A DNA stretch of 64,000 nt from Pedobacter sp. R20-19 (GTDB taxonomy: Bacteria > Bacteroidota > Bacteroidia > Sphingobacteriales > Sphingobacteriaceae), in the NCBI RefSeq assembly GCF_000708265.2, contig NZ_JCKI01000003.1, forward strand, positions 124,001 through 188,000. Reading direction: 5' to 3'. The translations under genes and the position numbers were made by a program. Each line of letters begins with the position of its first letter. The first letter of the stretch is position 1. Shown here piece after piece: positions 36,854-45,859 of this stretch. Below the pieces are notes generated by a model that was not told the DNA's origin, ran no database searches, and saw only the letters and a list, made by a program, of their open reading frames with translations.

Positions 36854-37079
36854 TGATTGTCTTTTATGGTATGTAGAATAGATTTTTTATAAGATACAAA
36901 TAAATAGGTATTTTGTTTAAATCATGAAGCCGGGTTAAGCCATTATGAAAGCATTCAGTTGATCGGACAATCTATCTGAAGCGTTACACAAAGACTTCAT
37001 TTTTTATCCATCTACTTAATATCTTTGTCTTATCTAAATCTATAAATCATCCTTACAGGTTTAATAAATCACATCCCAT

Positions 37080-37430
37080 ATGAAAAAGTTTGCATTCCTG
37101 TTTGCGCTGATGTTCTCTGCTTACCTGACTAAAAGTCAAACAATGGTTTTAGCCAAAGATGCAGGGCAATACATTGGTAAGGTTGTGACCATTTGTGATT
37201 CTGTTTACAGCACTAAGGCATTGGATAAATTAACACTGATTAATCTGGGTGGTGCTTATCCGAAAGAGTTAATTACGGTGGTAATTAATAAAGCCGATGG
37301 AGCTAAATTCACTTCTGAACCTGCCAGTATGTTCTTAGGCAATAATGTTTGTATAACCGGAACAATAACTGAATTTAAAGGCAAAACACAAATTGTGGTG
37401 ACAGATCCAAAGCAAATTACCTTAAAATAA
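37080..37430 (+). CDS. Small secreted OB-fold-like protein, function unknown
   Basis: 116 residues with a signal peptide (about 19 residues, ending near KSQ). The mature part alternates short strands (GQYIGKVVTICDSVYSTK, NVCITGTITEFKGKTQIVVTDPKQITL), a pattern of small beta-barrel OB-fold proteins often found in the Bacteroidota periplasm. Two cysteines could pair. Not assigned to a named family with confidence. It stands alone between divergent and parallel neighbours. Confidence 0.75.
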   Translation: MKKFAFLFALMFSAYLTKSQTMVLAKDAGQYIGKVVTICDSVYSTKALDKLTLINLGGAYPKELITVVINKADGAKFTSEPASMFLGNNVCITGTITEFKGKTQIVVTDPKQITLK

Positions 37431-37554
37431 TTCATCCTGAAATCATAAACAATCTTCAAAATTAATTCTCAAACAATTATTAATAATTTTTGGTCTTAAA
37501 ATTACTTACCTATCTTAGAATTTGATAGTTTTGAAAATTCAATGATATAGCCAA

Positions 37555-38196
37555 ATGAGGTTTAAGCCCAATACTCTTTTATCCATACTTGTTTTACTAA
37601 TCCTCGCCTTTACTACCCTGAGTGTATTTATAGCCAAACACCCAATCCTTCCATTTGATATTAAAGCATCATTATGGGTTCAAAAATTGCAATCCAGCTG
37701 GATGGATAAAGTGATGTTAGCCATTAGTTTTTTTGGTGAATTGCCTTACTCTTTGCTTTCAGTTTTGGTGGTAGCTGCCATATTTTACTGGCAGAAATTC
37801 AGGCGTGAGGCCTTTTATATTTCAATGGTCTTATTTTCTGGTCTGATCATTCTGGGTGTCAAGAACATCATTAACCGCCCACGTCCAACTACTTTTTATG
37901 TCAGGCTGGTGGAAGTTAACCGGTTTCAAAGCTACCCGAGTGGGCACGTACTTTCTTATGTACTGTTCTTTGGATTTTTGATTATTTTAATGAGAACCTT
38001 AAAGCAAATCCCCCAAACCACCAGAAATGTAATCACTTATCTATCAGCTTTTCTGGTAATCATGATTGCGCCTTCCAGGATTTATCTTGGCGCACACTGG
38101 CTTACAGATACGATCGGTGGTTTTTTGTTGGGAATCATCTGCTTATTCCCCCTATGCTACTTTTATTTTCGCAAGAAACCCGTAACGGAAAATTAA
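37555..38196 (+). CDS. PAP2-family membrane phosphatase
   Basis: 213 residues, six hydrophobic helices. The three PAP2 motifs are present: KNIINRPRP (K103 to P111), PSGH (128-131) and SRIYLGAHWLTD (about 172-183), giving the catalytic histidines and arginine. Family members remove phosphate from lipid phosphates such as undecaprenyl pyrophosphate or phosphatidic acid, facing the periplasm. The substrate cannot be decided. ATG start; no operon partner. Confidence 0.93.
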   Translation: MRFKPNTLLSILVLLILAFTTLSVFIAKHPILPFDIKASLWVQKLQSSWMDKVMLAISFFGELPYSLLSVLVVAAIFYWQKFRREAFYISMVLFSGLIILGVKNIINRPRPTTFYVRLVEVNRFQSYPSGHVLSYVLFFGFLIILMRTLKQIPQTTRNVITYLSAFLVIMIAPSRIYLGAHWLTDTIGGFLLGIICLFPLCYFYFRKKPVTEN

Positions 38197-38317
38197 TGCC
38201 CAGCCCTCAATTTAACTTAAACGTTAAATAAGAAAGCGTTCATTGAAATGAATAATGCAGTAATTGAGGTGAAACAAAGTATGAGAAGATACTGACCTAT
38301 TGCTCAAAAAAATCTAA

Positions 38318-38325
38318 TATTTTTG
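38318..38325 (+). promoter_or_regulatory. -7 element directly before the HAD hydrolase
   Basis: TATTTTTG, full TAnnTTTG match, ends 5 bases before ATG 38331; a TTG lies at 38300-38302. The mRNA may begin at the start codon. Confidence 0.45.
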
Positions 38326-38330
38326 CAACC

Positions 38331-38996
38331 ATGATGGATATAAAACCTAGAGCATTTCTTTTTGATTTAAATGGAACGATGATTAATGATATGGCATTTC
38401 ATAATCATGCCTGGCACGATATCCTAACCAAAGATCTTGGTGCAAACATCAGTTTTGCCGCCGTAAAAAAAGAGATGTATGGTAAAAATCAGGAGCTTCT
38501 GGAGCGGGTTTTTGGAGTTGGTCATTTTTCTCAGGAGCAAATAGACCAGATTTCCATTGAAAAGGAAAGACGTTATCAAGCCGCCTACAAGGAACATCTT
38601 ACTTTGATTCCCGGCTTACAAGAATTTATGAACCGCGCTAAAGAGGCAAATATTGCAATGGCTATAGGCTCTGCAGCTATCCCTTTCAATATAAACTTTG
38701 TACTGGATAACTTGAACCTACAATCATATTTTGATGCGATAGTGAGCGCTGAAGACGTAAAAAAAAGTAAACCAGATCCAGAAACGTTTATGAAAGGTGC
38801 CAATATTTTAGGTATTACACCTGATGAATGTATCGTTTTTGAAGATGCGACTAAAGGTGTTGAAGCTGCACAAAATGCAGGAATGAAATGCGTAGTTTTG
38901 ACGACTATGCATACAGCCGATGAATTTTCAGCTTACCAGAATATCATTGCATTTATTGATGATTACAATGACCCTGTTTTGAATCAGCTATTTTAA
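38331..38996 (+). CDS. HAD-superfamily hydrolase (beta-phosphoglucomutase-like subfamily)
   Basis: 221 residues with a Rossmann core and helical cap. Motif I is FLFDLNGTM, with the nucleophile aspartate at residue 12 but asparagine at residue 14, where most HAD phosphatases have the acid/base aspartate. Motif II is AMAIGSAA, motif III the lysine in SKPDPETF and motif IV VFEDATKGVEAAQNAGM. The cap type matches beta-phosphoglucomutase and sugar phosphatases. Start ATG 38331 or the next ATG 38334. Substrate unknown, activity somewhat uncertain because of the asparagine. Confidence 0.9.
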   Translation: MMDIKPRAFLFDLNGTMINDMAFHNHAWHDILTKDLGANISFAAVKKEMYGKNQELLERVFGVGHFSQEQIDQISIEKERRYQAAYKEHLTLIPGLQEFMNRAKEANIAMAIGSAAIPFNINFVLDNLNLQSYFDAIVSAEDVKKSKPDPETFMKGANILGITPDECIVFEDATKGVEAAQNAGMKCVVLTTMHTADEFSAYQNIIAFIDDYNDPVLNQLF

Positions 38997-39048
38997 TCAC
39001 TTAGTCATTATAACCCATCCTCCCTAACGTATACCAAACCCTAACCAA

Positions 39049-40038
39049 ATGAATAATAGCATTTCGCCTGACCGATATCATAAAATGAAATATAACCGTT
39101 GTGGCCACAGCGGATTAAAATTACCTGCCATATCACTTGGCCTCTGGCATAACTTTGGCCATGTAAATGATTTTGAAAACAGCAGAAACTTAATTTTCAC
39201 GGCTTTCAATAATGGCATTACCCATTTTGATCTGGCCAACAATTATGGCCCGCCTCCAGGATCGGCAGAAGAAGTTTTCGGAAAAATATTACAGGAGAAT
39301 TTTCAGGGCTACCGTGATGAAATGATTATTTCGAGTAAGGCTGGTTACACTATGTGGGATGGGCCTTATGGAGACTGGGGCTCGAAAAAATACCTGGTTT
39401 CCAGTTTAGATCAAAGTTTAAAACGGATGAAATTGGATTATGTGGATATTTTTTATCACCATCGTCCAGATCCGGAAACACCATTAAAAGAAACCATGGA
39501 TACCTTGAGCTTAATGGTACAACAAGGTAAAGCCTTATATGTTGGGATTTCGAACTACCAGGCACCAGAAGCAGAGAAAGCCATTAAAATATTGAAAGAA
39601 AACGGTACACCGTGCTTAATTCATCAGCCAAAATATTCAATGTTTGAACGTTGGGTAGAAAGTGGATTGCTTGATGTATTGGAAAAAAATGGCGTAGGTT
39701 GCATTCCGTTCTCCCCACTTGCTCAAGGTTTACTGACTGATAAATATTTGCATGGAATCCCCGCAGATTCACGTGTGGCAACAAGTGGTGTCTTTTTAAA
39801 GGAAAGCAATATTACACCTGAAAAAATTGAAGTGATCAGCAAATTAAATGATGTTGCCCACACCCGCCAACAAAAGCTATCGCACATGGCACTTTCCTGG
39901 ATTTTAAAAGATCAACGGATTACATCAGTTTTAATTGGTGCCAGCAAGCCTGAACAAATTACGGATGCAATAATGGCATTGAATCACACCACGTTTAGCG
40001 AAGAAGAAATTAAGTTGATCAACCAGATCTTAGCATAG
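39049..40038 (+). CDS. Aldo/keto reductase, YghZ-like (glyceraldehyde 3-phosphate reductase type)
   Basis: 329 residues. It resembles the YghZ/Kv-beta-like AKR14 group, which reduces L-glyceraldehyde 3-phosphate and methylglyoxal. Tetrad: D and Y in HFDLANNYGPPPG, K in ISSKAGY, H in IFYHHRPD. The insert GPYGDWGSKKYLVSSLDQSLKRM and the phosphate-binding end VLIGASKPEQITDA fit the group. It shares little with the other reductase at 28.9 kb. ATG start and a terminator follows. Confidence 0.93.
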   Translation: MNNSISPDRYHKMKYNRCGHSGLKLPAISLGLWHNFGHVNDFENSRNLIFTAFNNGITHFDLANNYGPPPGSAEEVFGKILQENFQGYRDEMIISSKAGYTMWDGPYGDWGSKKYLVSSLDQSLKRMKLDYVDIFYHHRPDPETPLKETMDTLSLMVQQGKALYVGISNYQAPEAEKAIKILKENGTPCLIHQPKYSMFERWVESGLLDVLEKNGVGCIPFSPLAQGLLTDKYLHGIPADSRVATSGVFLKESNITPEKIEVISKLNDVAHTRQQKLSHMALSWILKDQRITSVLIGASKPEQITDAIMALNHTTFSEEEIKLINQILA

Positions 40039-40046
40039 ATTCTTAT

Positions 40047-40095
40047 GGATCAAGCCAGGATAGACGAACAGATGGTTTGATCCTGGTATTTTTTT
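40047..40095 (+). terminator. Terminator after YghZ-like reductase
   Basis: GGATCAAGCC pairs with GGTTTGATCC (40047-40056 with 40074-40083, one G-U pair), followed after five bases by a run of seven T. Confidence 0.75.
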
Positions 40096-40156
40096 AAGCC
40101 TGGCAAACTAAAAACTAAGGATTTGGTTTAAGGTATATCATTTATAACTTCTAATT

Positions 40157-41080
40157 ATGGCTAAAGCCAACAAATCGATATACAGCGCACTTGCGGCTAA
40201 CTTACTAATTGCAGTGACCAAATTTATTGCCGGGGCATTTACCAATAGTTCTTCTATGATTGCGGAAGGAATTCATTCCACAGTAGATACCAGCAACCAA
40301 CTTTTACTGCTTTATGGTTTGAAAAGAAGCATTAAACCAGCAGATAAATATCGACCATTCGGTTACGGTAAAGAACTTTACTTCTGGTCTTTCATTGTTT
40401 CTATAATGATTTTTGGCTTGGGTGGCGTACTATCTGTTTCGCAAGGCATTACCCATATTCGCCATCCTGAAACTTTAGTTAATCCCGGTTGGAATTATAT
40501 TGTACTTGCACTTTCATTTGTATTTGAAGGTGCATCATTCATAGTGGCCATTAAAGAATTTAATCAAACCAGAAAGGGCCTTTCCTGGTGGAAAGCCATT
40601 ATTAAAAGTAAAGATCCTTCGGGCTTTTTAGTGCTTTTTGAAGATGGAGCTGCTGTATTAGGCCTTTTAATTGTTTTTATCCTCATGGTGTTAAGCCATC
40701 AATTTAATATGCCATTTTTAGATGGGTTGGCCTCTGTTTTAGTTGGAATCTTATTGATCTTCGTTTCATTTATCTTAGCCAGAGAAAGTAGAAGCTTATT
40801 AATGGGTGAAGGATTAAGCCCGGAGACACAACAAAAGCTAAAAGATTTAACAGAAGCAGATCCAGATGTGATTGCCGTAAAAAGTATCCTTTCCACTTAT
40901 CAATCGCCAAAAGAAGTTTTATTGATATTGGTTTTAACCTTTAGGCCAGAACTGGATACAGAAGATTTAACTGATGCCATAGACCGAATAAGGGAAAAGA
41001 TTAAGGCCAAATATGAACTTATTAAATTCGTTATCATTCAGCCTCAATCTGTTAATAACACTGGCGAAGAAATTGCCTGA
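40157..41080 (+). CDS. Cation diffusion facilitator, ZnT9-like subgroup
   Basis: 307 residues with six hydrophobic helices and a cytoplasmic C-terminal domain (about residues 215-300). Helix two has MIAEGIHSTVDTSNQ with H40 and D44 in the metal-site positions. In helix five the usual HxxxD is replaced by LFEDGAAVLG (E162, D163), as in the SLC30A9/ZnT9-like branch. Transport of zinc or another divalent metal is the family role, but this altered site makes the ion uncertain. ATG start; monocistronic. Confidence 0.9.
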   Translation: MAKANKSIYSALAANLLIAVTKFIAGAFTNSSSMIAEGIHSTVDTSNQLLLLYGLKRSIKPADKYRPFGYGKELYFWSFIVSIMIFGLGGVLSVSQGITHIRHPETLVNPGWNYIVLALSFVFEGASFIVAIKEFNQTRKGLSWWKAIIKSKDPSGFLVLFEDGAAVLGLLIVFILMVLSHQFNMPFLDGLASVLVGILLIFVSFILARESRSLLMGEGLSPETQQKLKDLTEADPDVIAVKSILSTYQSPKEVLLILVLTFRPELDTEDLTDAIDRIREKIKAKYELIKFVIIQPQSVNNTGEEIA

Positions 41081-41132
41081 GTTTAATGCCTGCAAGTTTT
41101 CGATCTTAAATCAAACATTCAGAATGAAATCA

Positions 41133-42065
41133 TTAAATCACTTGCAGCACAATTTTTCCACGGGTATGCCCCTGTTCACTGCTCATATGAGCTTTTTTAG
41201 CATCAGTAAATGGCAATACCTGATCTATAATCGGCTTAACCTTTCCAGCGTCAATAAGTTGAGCAATTTTTTCTAGTTGAGCCGGAATAGATTGCGCTAC
41301 ATAACTACTCAAATGAACATTTTTAGCTTTTGCTTCATTAACAAATTCTGGGGCTAAAGTGGTGATGAGCCTACCGCCTGGTTTCAAAACGTCAATAGAT
41401 TTTAATTGTGTATCTCCACCAATCATATCTAAAACCAGATCAATATCGTTTAATTTGGTTTCAAAATTTTCCATATGGTAATCAATTACTTCATCTGCAC
41501 CTAATTTTTTTAAGAATTCGATGTTCTGATCAGAAGCTGTACCAATTACATAAGCACCTTTACTTTTGGCAAATTGAACAGCATAGGTTCCTACCCCACC
41601 AGCGGCTGCATGAATCAAAACTTTTTGTCCTTCTTTTAAAAGTCCATGATCAAAAAGCCCTTGCCAGGCCGTTAATCCAGCCAATGGAACTGCGGCAGCC
41701 TCGGTATGACCTATACTTATTGGTTTAATGCTGAGCAAATTAGCCTTCACCACAATATATTCTGCATAGGCACCATTTTTTGTTGGGTCTGGCCGACCAT
41801 AAACTTCATCCCCTTTTTTAAAGTTGCTAACTTTTTCACCCGTTTCTTCAATCACGCCAGAAACATCCCAGCCCAGGGTTAGCGGCAATTTTGAAGGAAA
41901 TTTTTCCTTACGTAATCCTGCTCTTATTTTCCAGTCAACAGGATTTACACTGGTTGCATGTACCCTGATTAATACTTCATCTTTTTCCGGTTGTGGAATC
42001 TGAATTTCATCTATTAATAATACTTCAGGGCCACCAAACTCGTGGATTCTTATCGCTTTCATCAT
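41133..42065 (-). CDS. NADP-dependent quinone oxidoreductase-like protein (MDR superfamily)
   Basis: 310 residues of the zinc-free medium-chain dehydrogenase/reductase group. GroES-like N-terminal half (residues 1-120, with VDWKIRAGL and LGWDVSGVIEETG) and Rossmann half with VLIHAAAGGVGTYAVQFAKS, binding NADPH. No zinc ligands are seen. It starts at ATG 42065, 6 bases after the succinate-semialdehyde dehydrogenase gene, so the two are co-transcribed; an in-frame TTG precedes. Substrate is probably a quinone or enone. Confidence 0.92.
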   Translation of the reverse strand: MMKAIRIHEFGGPEVLLIDEIQIPQPEKDEVLIRVHATSVNPVDWKIRAGLRKEKFPSKLPLTLGWDVSGVIEETGEKVSNFKKGDEVYGRPDPTKNGAYAEYIVVKANLLSIKPISIGHTEAAAVPLAGLTAWQGLFDHGLLKEGQKVLIHAAAGGVGTYAVQFAKSKGAYVIGTASDQNIEFLKKLGADEVIDYHMENFETKLNDIDLVLDMIGGDTQLKSIDVLKPGGRLITTLAPEFVNEAKAKNVHLSSYVAQSIPAQLEKIAQLIDAGKVKPIIDQVLPFTDAKKAHMSSEQGHTRGKIVLQVI

Positions 42066-42071
42066 CAAAAA

Positions 42072-43445
42072 TTATTTAATATAAACTGTTTTAATATTTA
42101 CAAATTCATGAATACCAAACTGGCCTAATTCACGGCCATATCCGGATTGGTTAATGCCTCCAAATGGCAATGCTGGATCAGATTTAACACCTTCATTTAC
42201 AAAGCAAGATCCTGCTTCGAGCTGGTTTTTAGCTAAATCTTCAGCCAAAACCAAATCTGTAGTAAAAATTGCAGCACCTAATCCAAAGGGTGTATCATTG
42301 GCAATACGAATCGCATCAGTTACGTCATCTGCAGAAATGACTGCAGCAACCGGACCAAAAATCTCCTCATCGTATGCCAGCATTCCTTTTTTTACACCAG
42401 TTAAAATAGTAGGTTGATAAAAAGCATGATGGCCTTCAAAATCCGGAATTTCACCACCGAGAATACATTTTGCTCCCTGAGTAATATTTTTTATCACTTG
42501 CTCATGTAATTCATTACGGAGCTCTACCCGGGCCATTGGTCCGAGATCAGTATCTTCATGAAGTGGATCTCCCGTTTTTTTAGCAGACATAGCTGCTTTT
42601 AAATAAGCAGTAAACTCAGATTCAACTTCCTTTACTACAATAAAACGCTTGGCAGCGATACAGCTTTGACCATTGTTAATTAATCGGGCTTCAGCACAAA
42701 CTTTGGCCGCCTGTTCTAAATCAGCATCGGCTAGAATGATATAAGGGTCACTCCCACCGAGTTCCAAAACCGTTTTTTTAATTAATCTTCCAGCTTGCGC
42801 TGCAACTTTCTGACCCGCTTCGGTACTTCCGGTTAAGGTAACAGCCTTTATGAAAGGATGTTCAATAACTTTGGCAATAGCTCTACTGCCAGATACCAGG
42901 GTTTTAAATACGTGGGATTGAAAACCCGCATCTTCTACAATTTTCTCAATGGCCAAAGCGCAGCCAGTTACACCGGAAGAATGCTTTAAAACGCCACAAT
43001 TACCAGCCATCAATGCCGGAGCCAGAAATCGGAAAACTTGCCAGAAAGGAAAATTCCAGGGCATAATAGCCAATACGACGCCAATAGGTTGAAAACTGAT
43101 AAAGCTTTTACCTGCGCTGGTTTTAACTTCTTGATCAGCTAAAAAAGCAGCTCCGTTTTGTGCATAATAGTCACAAACAGATGCACACTTCAGTACTTCA
43201 GCAATACCAGCCTTCAGGGGTTTACCCATTTCCAAAGCCATCAGTCTCGCGAGCTCATCCTGACGTTCTTTTAAAAGAGCAGAAATTTTTAGCAAAAAGT
43301 TGGCTCTATATTTAAAGTCCGTTTGCTTATATGTTTTCCAAGATTGATAAACCTGGTTAATTTTCTGATTGATGATTTCAGGAGAGTCTTCCTGATATTC
43401 TTTTATAATTTCCCCGTTCACGGGATTAATGGATGAAATAAACAT
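42072..43445 (-). CDS. NAD(P)-dependent succinate-semialdehyde dehydrogenase-type ALDH
   Basis: 457 residues from the chosen ATG (43445), which gives the family start MFISSINPVNGEI; the frame opens seven codons earlier without conservation. Aldehyde dehydrogenase signatures are intact: IMPWNFPFWQVFRFLAPAL, the general-base glutamate in VLELGGSDPYI and the catalytic cysteine in INNGQSCIAAKRF. The C-terminal FGGINQSGYGRELGQFGIHEFVN is typical of the Sad/GabD-type group. It oxidises succinate semialdehyde or similar aldehydes. First gene of an operon with the MDR gene. Confidence 0.93.
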   Translation of the reverse strand: MFISSINPVNGEIIKEYQEDSPEIINQKINQVYQSWKTYKQTDFKYRANFLLKISALLKERQDELARLMALEMGKPLKAGIAEVLKCASVCDYYAQNGAAFLADQEVKTSAGKSFISFQPIGVVLAIMPWNFPFWQVFRFLAPALMAGNCGVLKHSSGVTGCALAIEKIVEDAGFQSHVFKTLVSGSRAIAKVIEHPFIKAVTLTGSTEAGQKVAAQAGRLIKKTVLELGGSDPYIILADADLEQAAKVCAEARLINNGQSCIAAKRFIVVKEVESEFTAYLKAAMSAKKTGDPLHEDTDLGPMARVELRNELHEQVIKNITQGAKCILGGEIPDFEGHHAFYQPTILTGVKKGMLAYDEEIFGPVAAVISADDVTDAIRIANDTPFGLGAAIFTTDLVLAEDLAKNQLEAGSCFVNEGVKSDPALPFGGINQSGYGRELGQFGIHEFVNIKTVYIK

Positions 43446-43525
43446 AAATGCTGAACACCCAACCACTAAATTTTGTGTGCCTTAATTTAACTTCATGAAT
43501 ATTAAATTACAAAACCACTTTAACA

Positions 43526-44686
43526 CTATACTAATTTTATTTTCAATTTTTGTTTCAAAACACCTGCTGCCTTTGTGTAACCACCGTCTGCCCCATCCAC
43601 AAAATGAATGTGATCATCTTCAAAATCACGAACGTAACAAGACATGACAGATTCGCCGCTGACATAAATTCCAAAAGATATTTCTCCGGCCTCCTCCATC
43701 TGTTGAAGCACCTTTTCAAGGGCCAGGCGTTGTTTTTCAGTACCGGTGATAACAGTATTGATCCGACCATCTACAACAAGTGTATCAGACATTTCGACCA
43801 GCTGGCGGAGGTATTTTTGACCGCTATCAGTTCTAAAATAAACGAAGGCATACATATTAACAAACCAGTTTTTAATCAGTTCCAACCATTTTATTTTTCC
43901 CAGCTGATGCCTCATCTCTCTACCCAGGTTATTAAAGGAGGTGCGAAATACCAGTTTGGGAATGGATATAGGCTTGCGTTTTTCTGGCGAGCCATAAATT
44001 TGATCCAGGTGATGAATAATTTTGCTGAAAACTTCTGCTTGTTTGTTAAAATCCTGTGCAATCGCAATCAGTGTTACTACTTCTTCACTATGCTCAGGAG
44101 GTTGAATTTTATCCCAGCGACATTGCATCCCGGTTAAATCTATTTCTTCTTCCGAACTATCAACATCTGCAAGCAAATAGTTTTCACCCTTAATGATCTT
44201 TTCTGCAAAGTCTAGTCCATCACCTAAAACAATAGGAATAGAAAAAGTCTCGCCACTGTTAAACCTGGCTATTTTAAGCGAATGCCCTTGTTGATAAATT
44301 TCTTTAACCGTTACGATTCCCGCACGCAATTCCAGTCTGAAATTTGTTAAGGTGTTAGCACGATATTTTAATAGCGCCTTCATCACCATATCTACAATAC
44401 TGGATGGCACAATAAAAGTAGCACCATCGCCACCAAAAAAGAAAGGAACCAGGATACCTGCTTTAAATGCAATATTTAACACCGTTACAATACTCCCGGT
44501 GGCAACAAGGTTAACCTCTTCATGCAAGCCAGAATCTACTGCAAGCGTAGAACTTTTTATATCCGTGATAATAACAGACCAGTCATCAGGAACAGCTGCA
44601 AACAGATTTTTCTTCAGTAGCAACCTGCTTAAGTTTAACTTATTAATGATCAGATTAGCATAGAAATGATCTTGATTCAAAGGCAT
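43526..44686 (-). CDS. DUF3095 protein with class III cyclase-like motifs
   Basis: 386 residues, soluble. The first 150 residues resemble the class III nucleotidyl cyclase fold: WSVIITDIKSSTLAV (D42) and PFFFGGDGATFIVP (D87) match the two metal-binding aspartate strands. A distinct C-terminal half follows (SDTLVVDGRINTVITGTEKQR, then SGESVMSCYVRDFEDDHIHFVDGADGGYTKAAG). It is usually annotated as DUF3095, and cyclase activity has not been shown as far as I know. ATG start, monocistronic. Confidence 0.85.
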   Translation of the reverse strand: MPLNQDHFYANLIINKLNLSRLLLKKNLFAAVPDDWSVIITDIKSSTLAVDSGLHEEVNLVATGSIVTVLNIAFKAGILVPFFFGGDGATFIVPSSIVDMVMKALLKYRANTLTNFRLELRAGIVTVKEIYQQGHSLKIARFNSGETFSIPIVLGDGLDFAEKIIKGENYLLADVDSSEEEIDLTGMQCRWDKIQPPEHSEEVVTLIAIAQDFNKQAEVFSKIIHHLDQIYGSPEKRKPISIPKLVFRTSFNNLGREMRHQLGKIKWLELIKNWFVNMYAFVYFRTDSGQKYLRQLVEMSDTLVVDGRINTVITGTEKQRLALEKVLQQMEEAGEISFGIYVSGESVMSCYVRDFEDDHIHFVDGADGGYTKAAGVLKQKLKIKLV

Positions 44687-44763
44687 AAAAAACTGGAAAT
44701 TTTCCTACAATATACGTAAAGGAAAAGGGTTACAGATTATTTTTAACCAGAAATATTTCTAAT

Positions 44764-44961
44764 TTAAACAATCACCAGTATGGTTCCAGACTTCCCTAAA
44801 TAGAAATAATAATGCAGTTCTTTGCTGTAACAGATTTTTTCAATCTCGGACACTTTTCCAGATTTACCGAATTCATCCTCCACAAAATCACCTACTTTTA
44901 TTTTTTCAAGCTGATTTCTGTTGGCAGAAGACCTTTTAATTTGAGTAGCATATTTATCCAT
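44764..44961 (-). CDS. Small protein of unknown function
   Basis: 65 residues, basic first third (KYATQIKRSSANRNQLEK) and a beta-rich rest IKVGDFVEDEFGKSGKVSEIE and LHYYFYLGKSG, which recalls a KOW/SH3-like small barrel. Not recognised. ATG start; alone. Confidence 0.55.
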   Translation of the reverse strand: MDKYATQIKRSSANRNQLEKIKVGDFVEDEFGKSGKVSEIEKICYSKELHYYFYLGKSGTILVIV

Positions 44962-45063
44962 GATTGCGTTTTATAAAACTTACGCAAAGTGAAAACATAT
45001 GGATTTTGCTAAAAAAAATATACCAACATCTGAGTAGGAGTCATTTTACATGGATTTAGCGAT

Positions 45064-45384
45064 TTAGTGGTATACTAAGTCATAAACCTTTTTCATATAT
45101 AAGGCCTCATCAATTTTAACAAAAAACTCATGCCATTCATCTCGGGTAAAAACCAGGCTAATATCAGGAAAGGGTGTCGATAAAATTACTACTTCTTTAC
45201 CATCCGGGCGATTTTCCAGATACTCATCAAAGCTTAGCTTTTTAGTGGCTGAACAAAAGGCATCAAATTGTTCAAATGAAAAATTCATCAATACACCGGC
45301 ACGCCAGATATTCATCACTTTACAATTATTGCATTGTGCTATTGTGATATTTTGGTTTTGAGCGAGTATAGTGGTCTTACACAT
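45064..45384 (-). CDS. Cysteine-containing small protein, Bacteroidota-type family
   Basis: 106 residues. The N-terminus has three cysteines in a spread pattern (MCKTTILAQ...QCNNCKVM), possibly a metal site. After it come WRAGVLMNFSFEQFDAFCSA and a PFPDISLVFTRDEWHEFF stretch. It resembles small uncharacterised proteins widespread in Bacteroidota (possibly DUF6686), tentative. ATG start; the message runs from an AT-rich gap and no partner is next to it. Confidence 0.65.
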   Translation of the reverse strand: MCKTTILAQNQNITIAQCNNCKVMNIWRAGVLMNFSFEQFDAFCSATKKLSFDEYLENRPDGKEVVILSTPFPDISLVFTRDEWHEFFVKIDEALYMKKVYDLVYH

Positions 45385-45471
45385 AAGCTTAGTGAATTAA
45401 GTGAGGTCCAACAAATATCAAACTATTTAGAATAATTCCAAATAAAAAAAATAAAATTTACTTTTTAACAA

Positions 45472-45497
45472 AAAATGCCGGACAATGCCGGCATTTT
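45472..45497 (-). terminator. Terminator after the Dabb gene
   Basis: A perfect 10-base stem AAAATGCCGG / CCGGCATTTT with a 6-base loop, 18 bases past the Dabb stop; A and T runs on both sides make it usable in both directions. Confidence 0.82.
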
Positions 45498-45515
45498 AAA
45501 ATTTTCTTTTCTCAC

Positions 45516-45812
45516 TTAGTTGGCGTCATAAATGATCACCTTCTCAAAATAAATTTTAAATTCATCTAAAAATGCTTTATGCAGTGGATGAACCTGATAA
45601 ACATCATGGGCTGCCAAATCTTCAAATATAAGCAGCAAACTGAAAGTATAGCTTGTATCTACTACCGCACGTTCAATTGGTGCTGGCGCACCTAAGTGGA
45701 AAGTTTTTACAACTTCAATTTTTTCAAGGGTTTCTAAACTTTTACGAAAAGCTGCTTTCTGCGCTTCCGTGATATCGGCTTTAAGCCAGAATAAAACATG
45801 GTGTGCAATCAT
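45516..45812 (-). CDS. Dabb-domain (stress-responsive alpha/beta barrel) protein
   Basis: 98 residues from ATG 45812, which gives the family N-terminus MIAHHVLFWLK; an upstream ATG adds six residues. VLFWLK and the following helix TEAQKAAFRKSLETLEKI, then SLLLIFEDLAAHDVYQVHPLHKAF match the ferredoxin-like dimeric barrel of the Dabb family. These small proteins have diverse, mostly unknown functions. It is downstream of ligD on the same strand (ligD stops at 45860 with 47 bases between), so co-transcription is possible. Confidence 0.85.
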   Translation of the reverse strand: MIAHHVLFWLKADITEAQKAAFRKSLETLEKIEVVKTFHLGAPAPIERAVVDTSYTFSLLLIFEDLAAHDVYQVHPLHKAFLDEFKIYFEKVIIYDAN

Positions 45813-45859
45813 TATTTCAATTTTTTTCAAATATAGGGAATGATAAAGATTATTATTTA

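Noticed and set aside
43446..43466. Upstream extension of the aldehyde dehydrogenase
   Set aside because: The family N-terminus begins at the ATG 43445; the extra seven codons match nothing.
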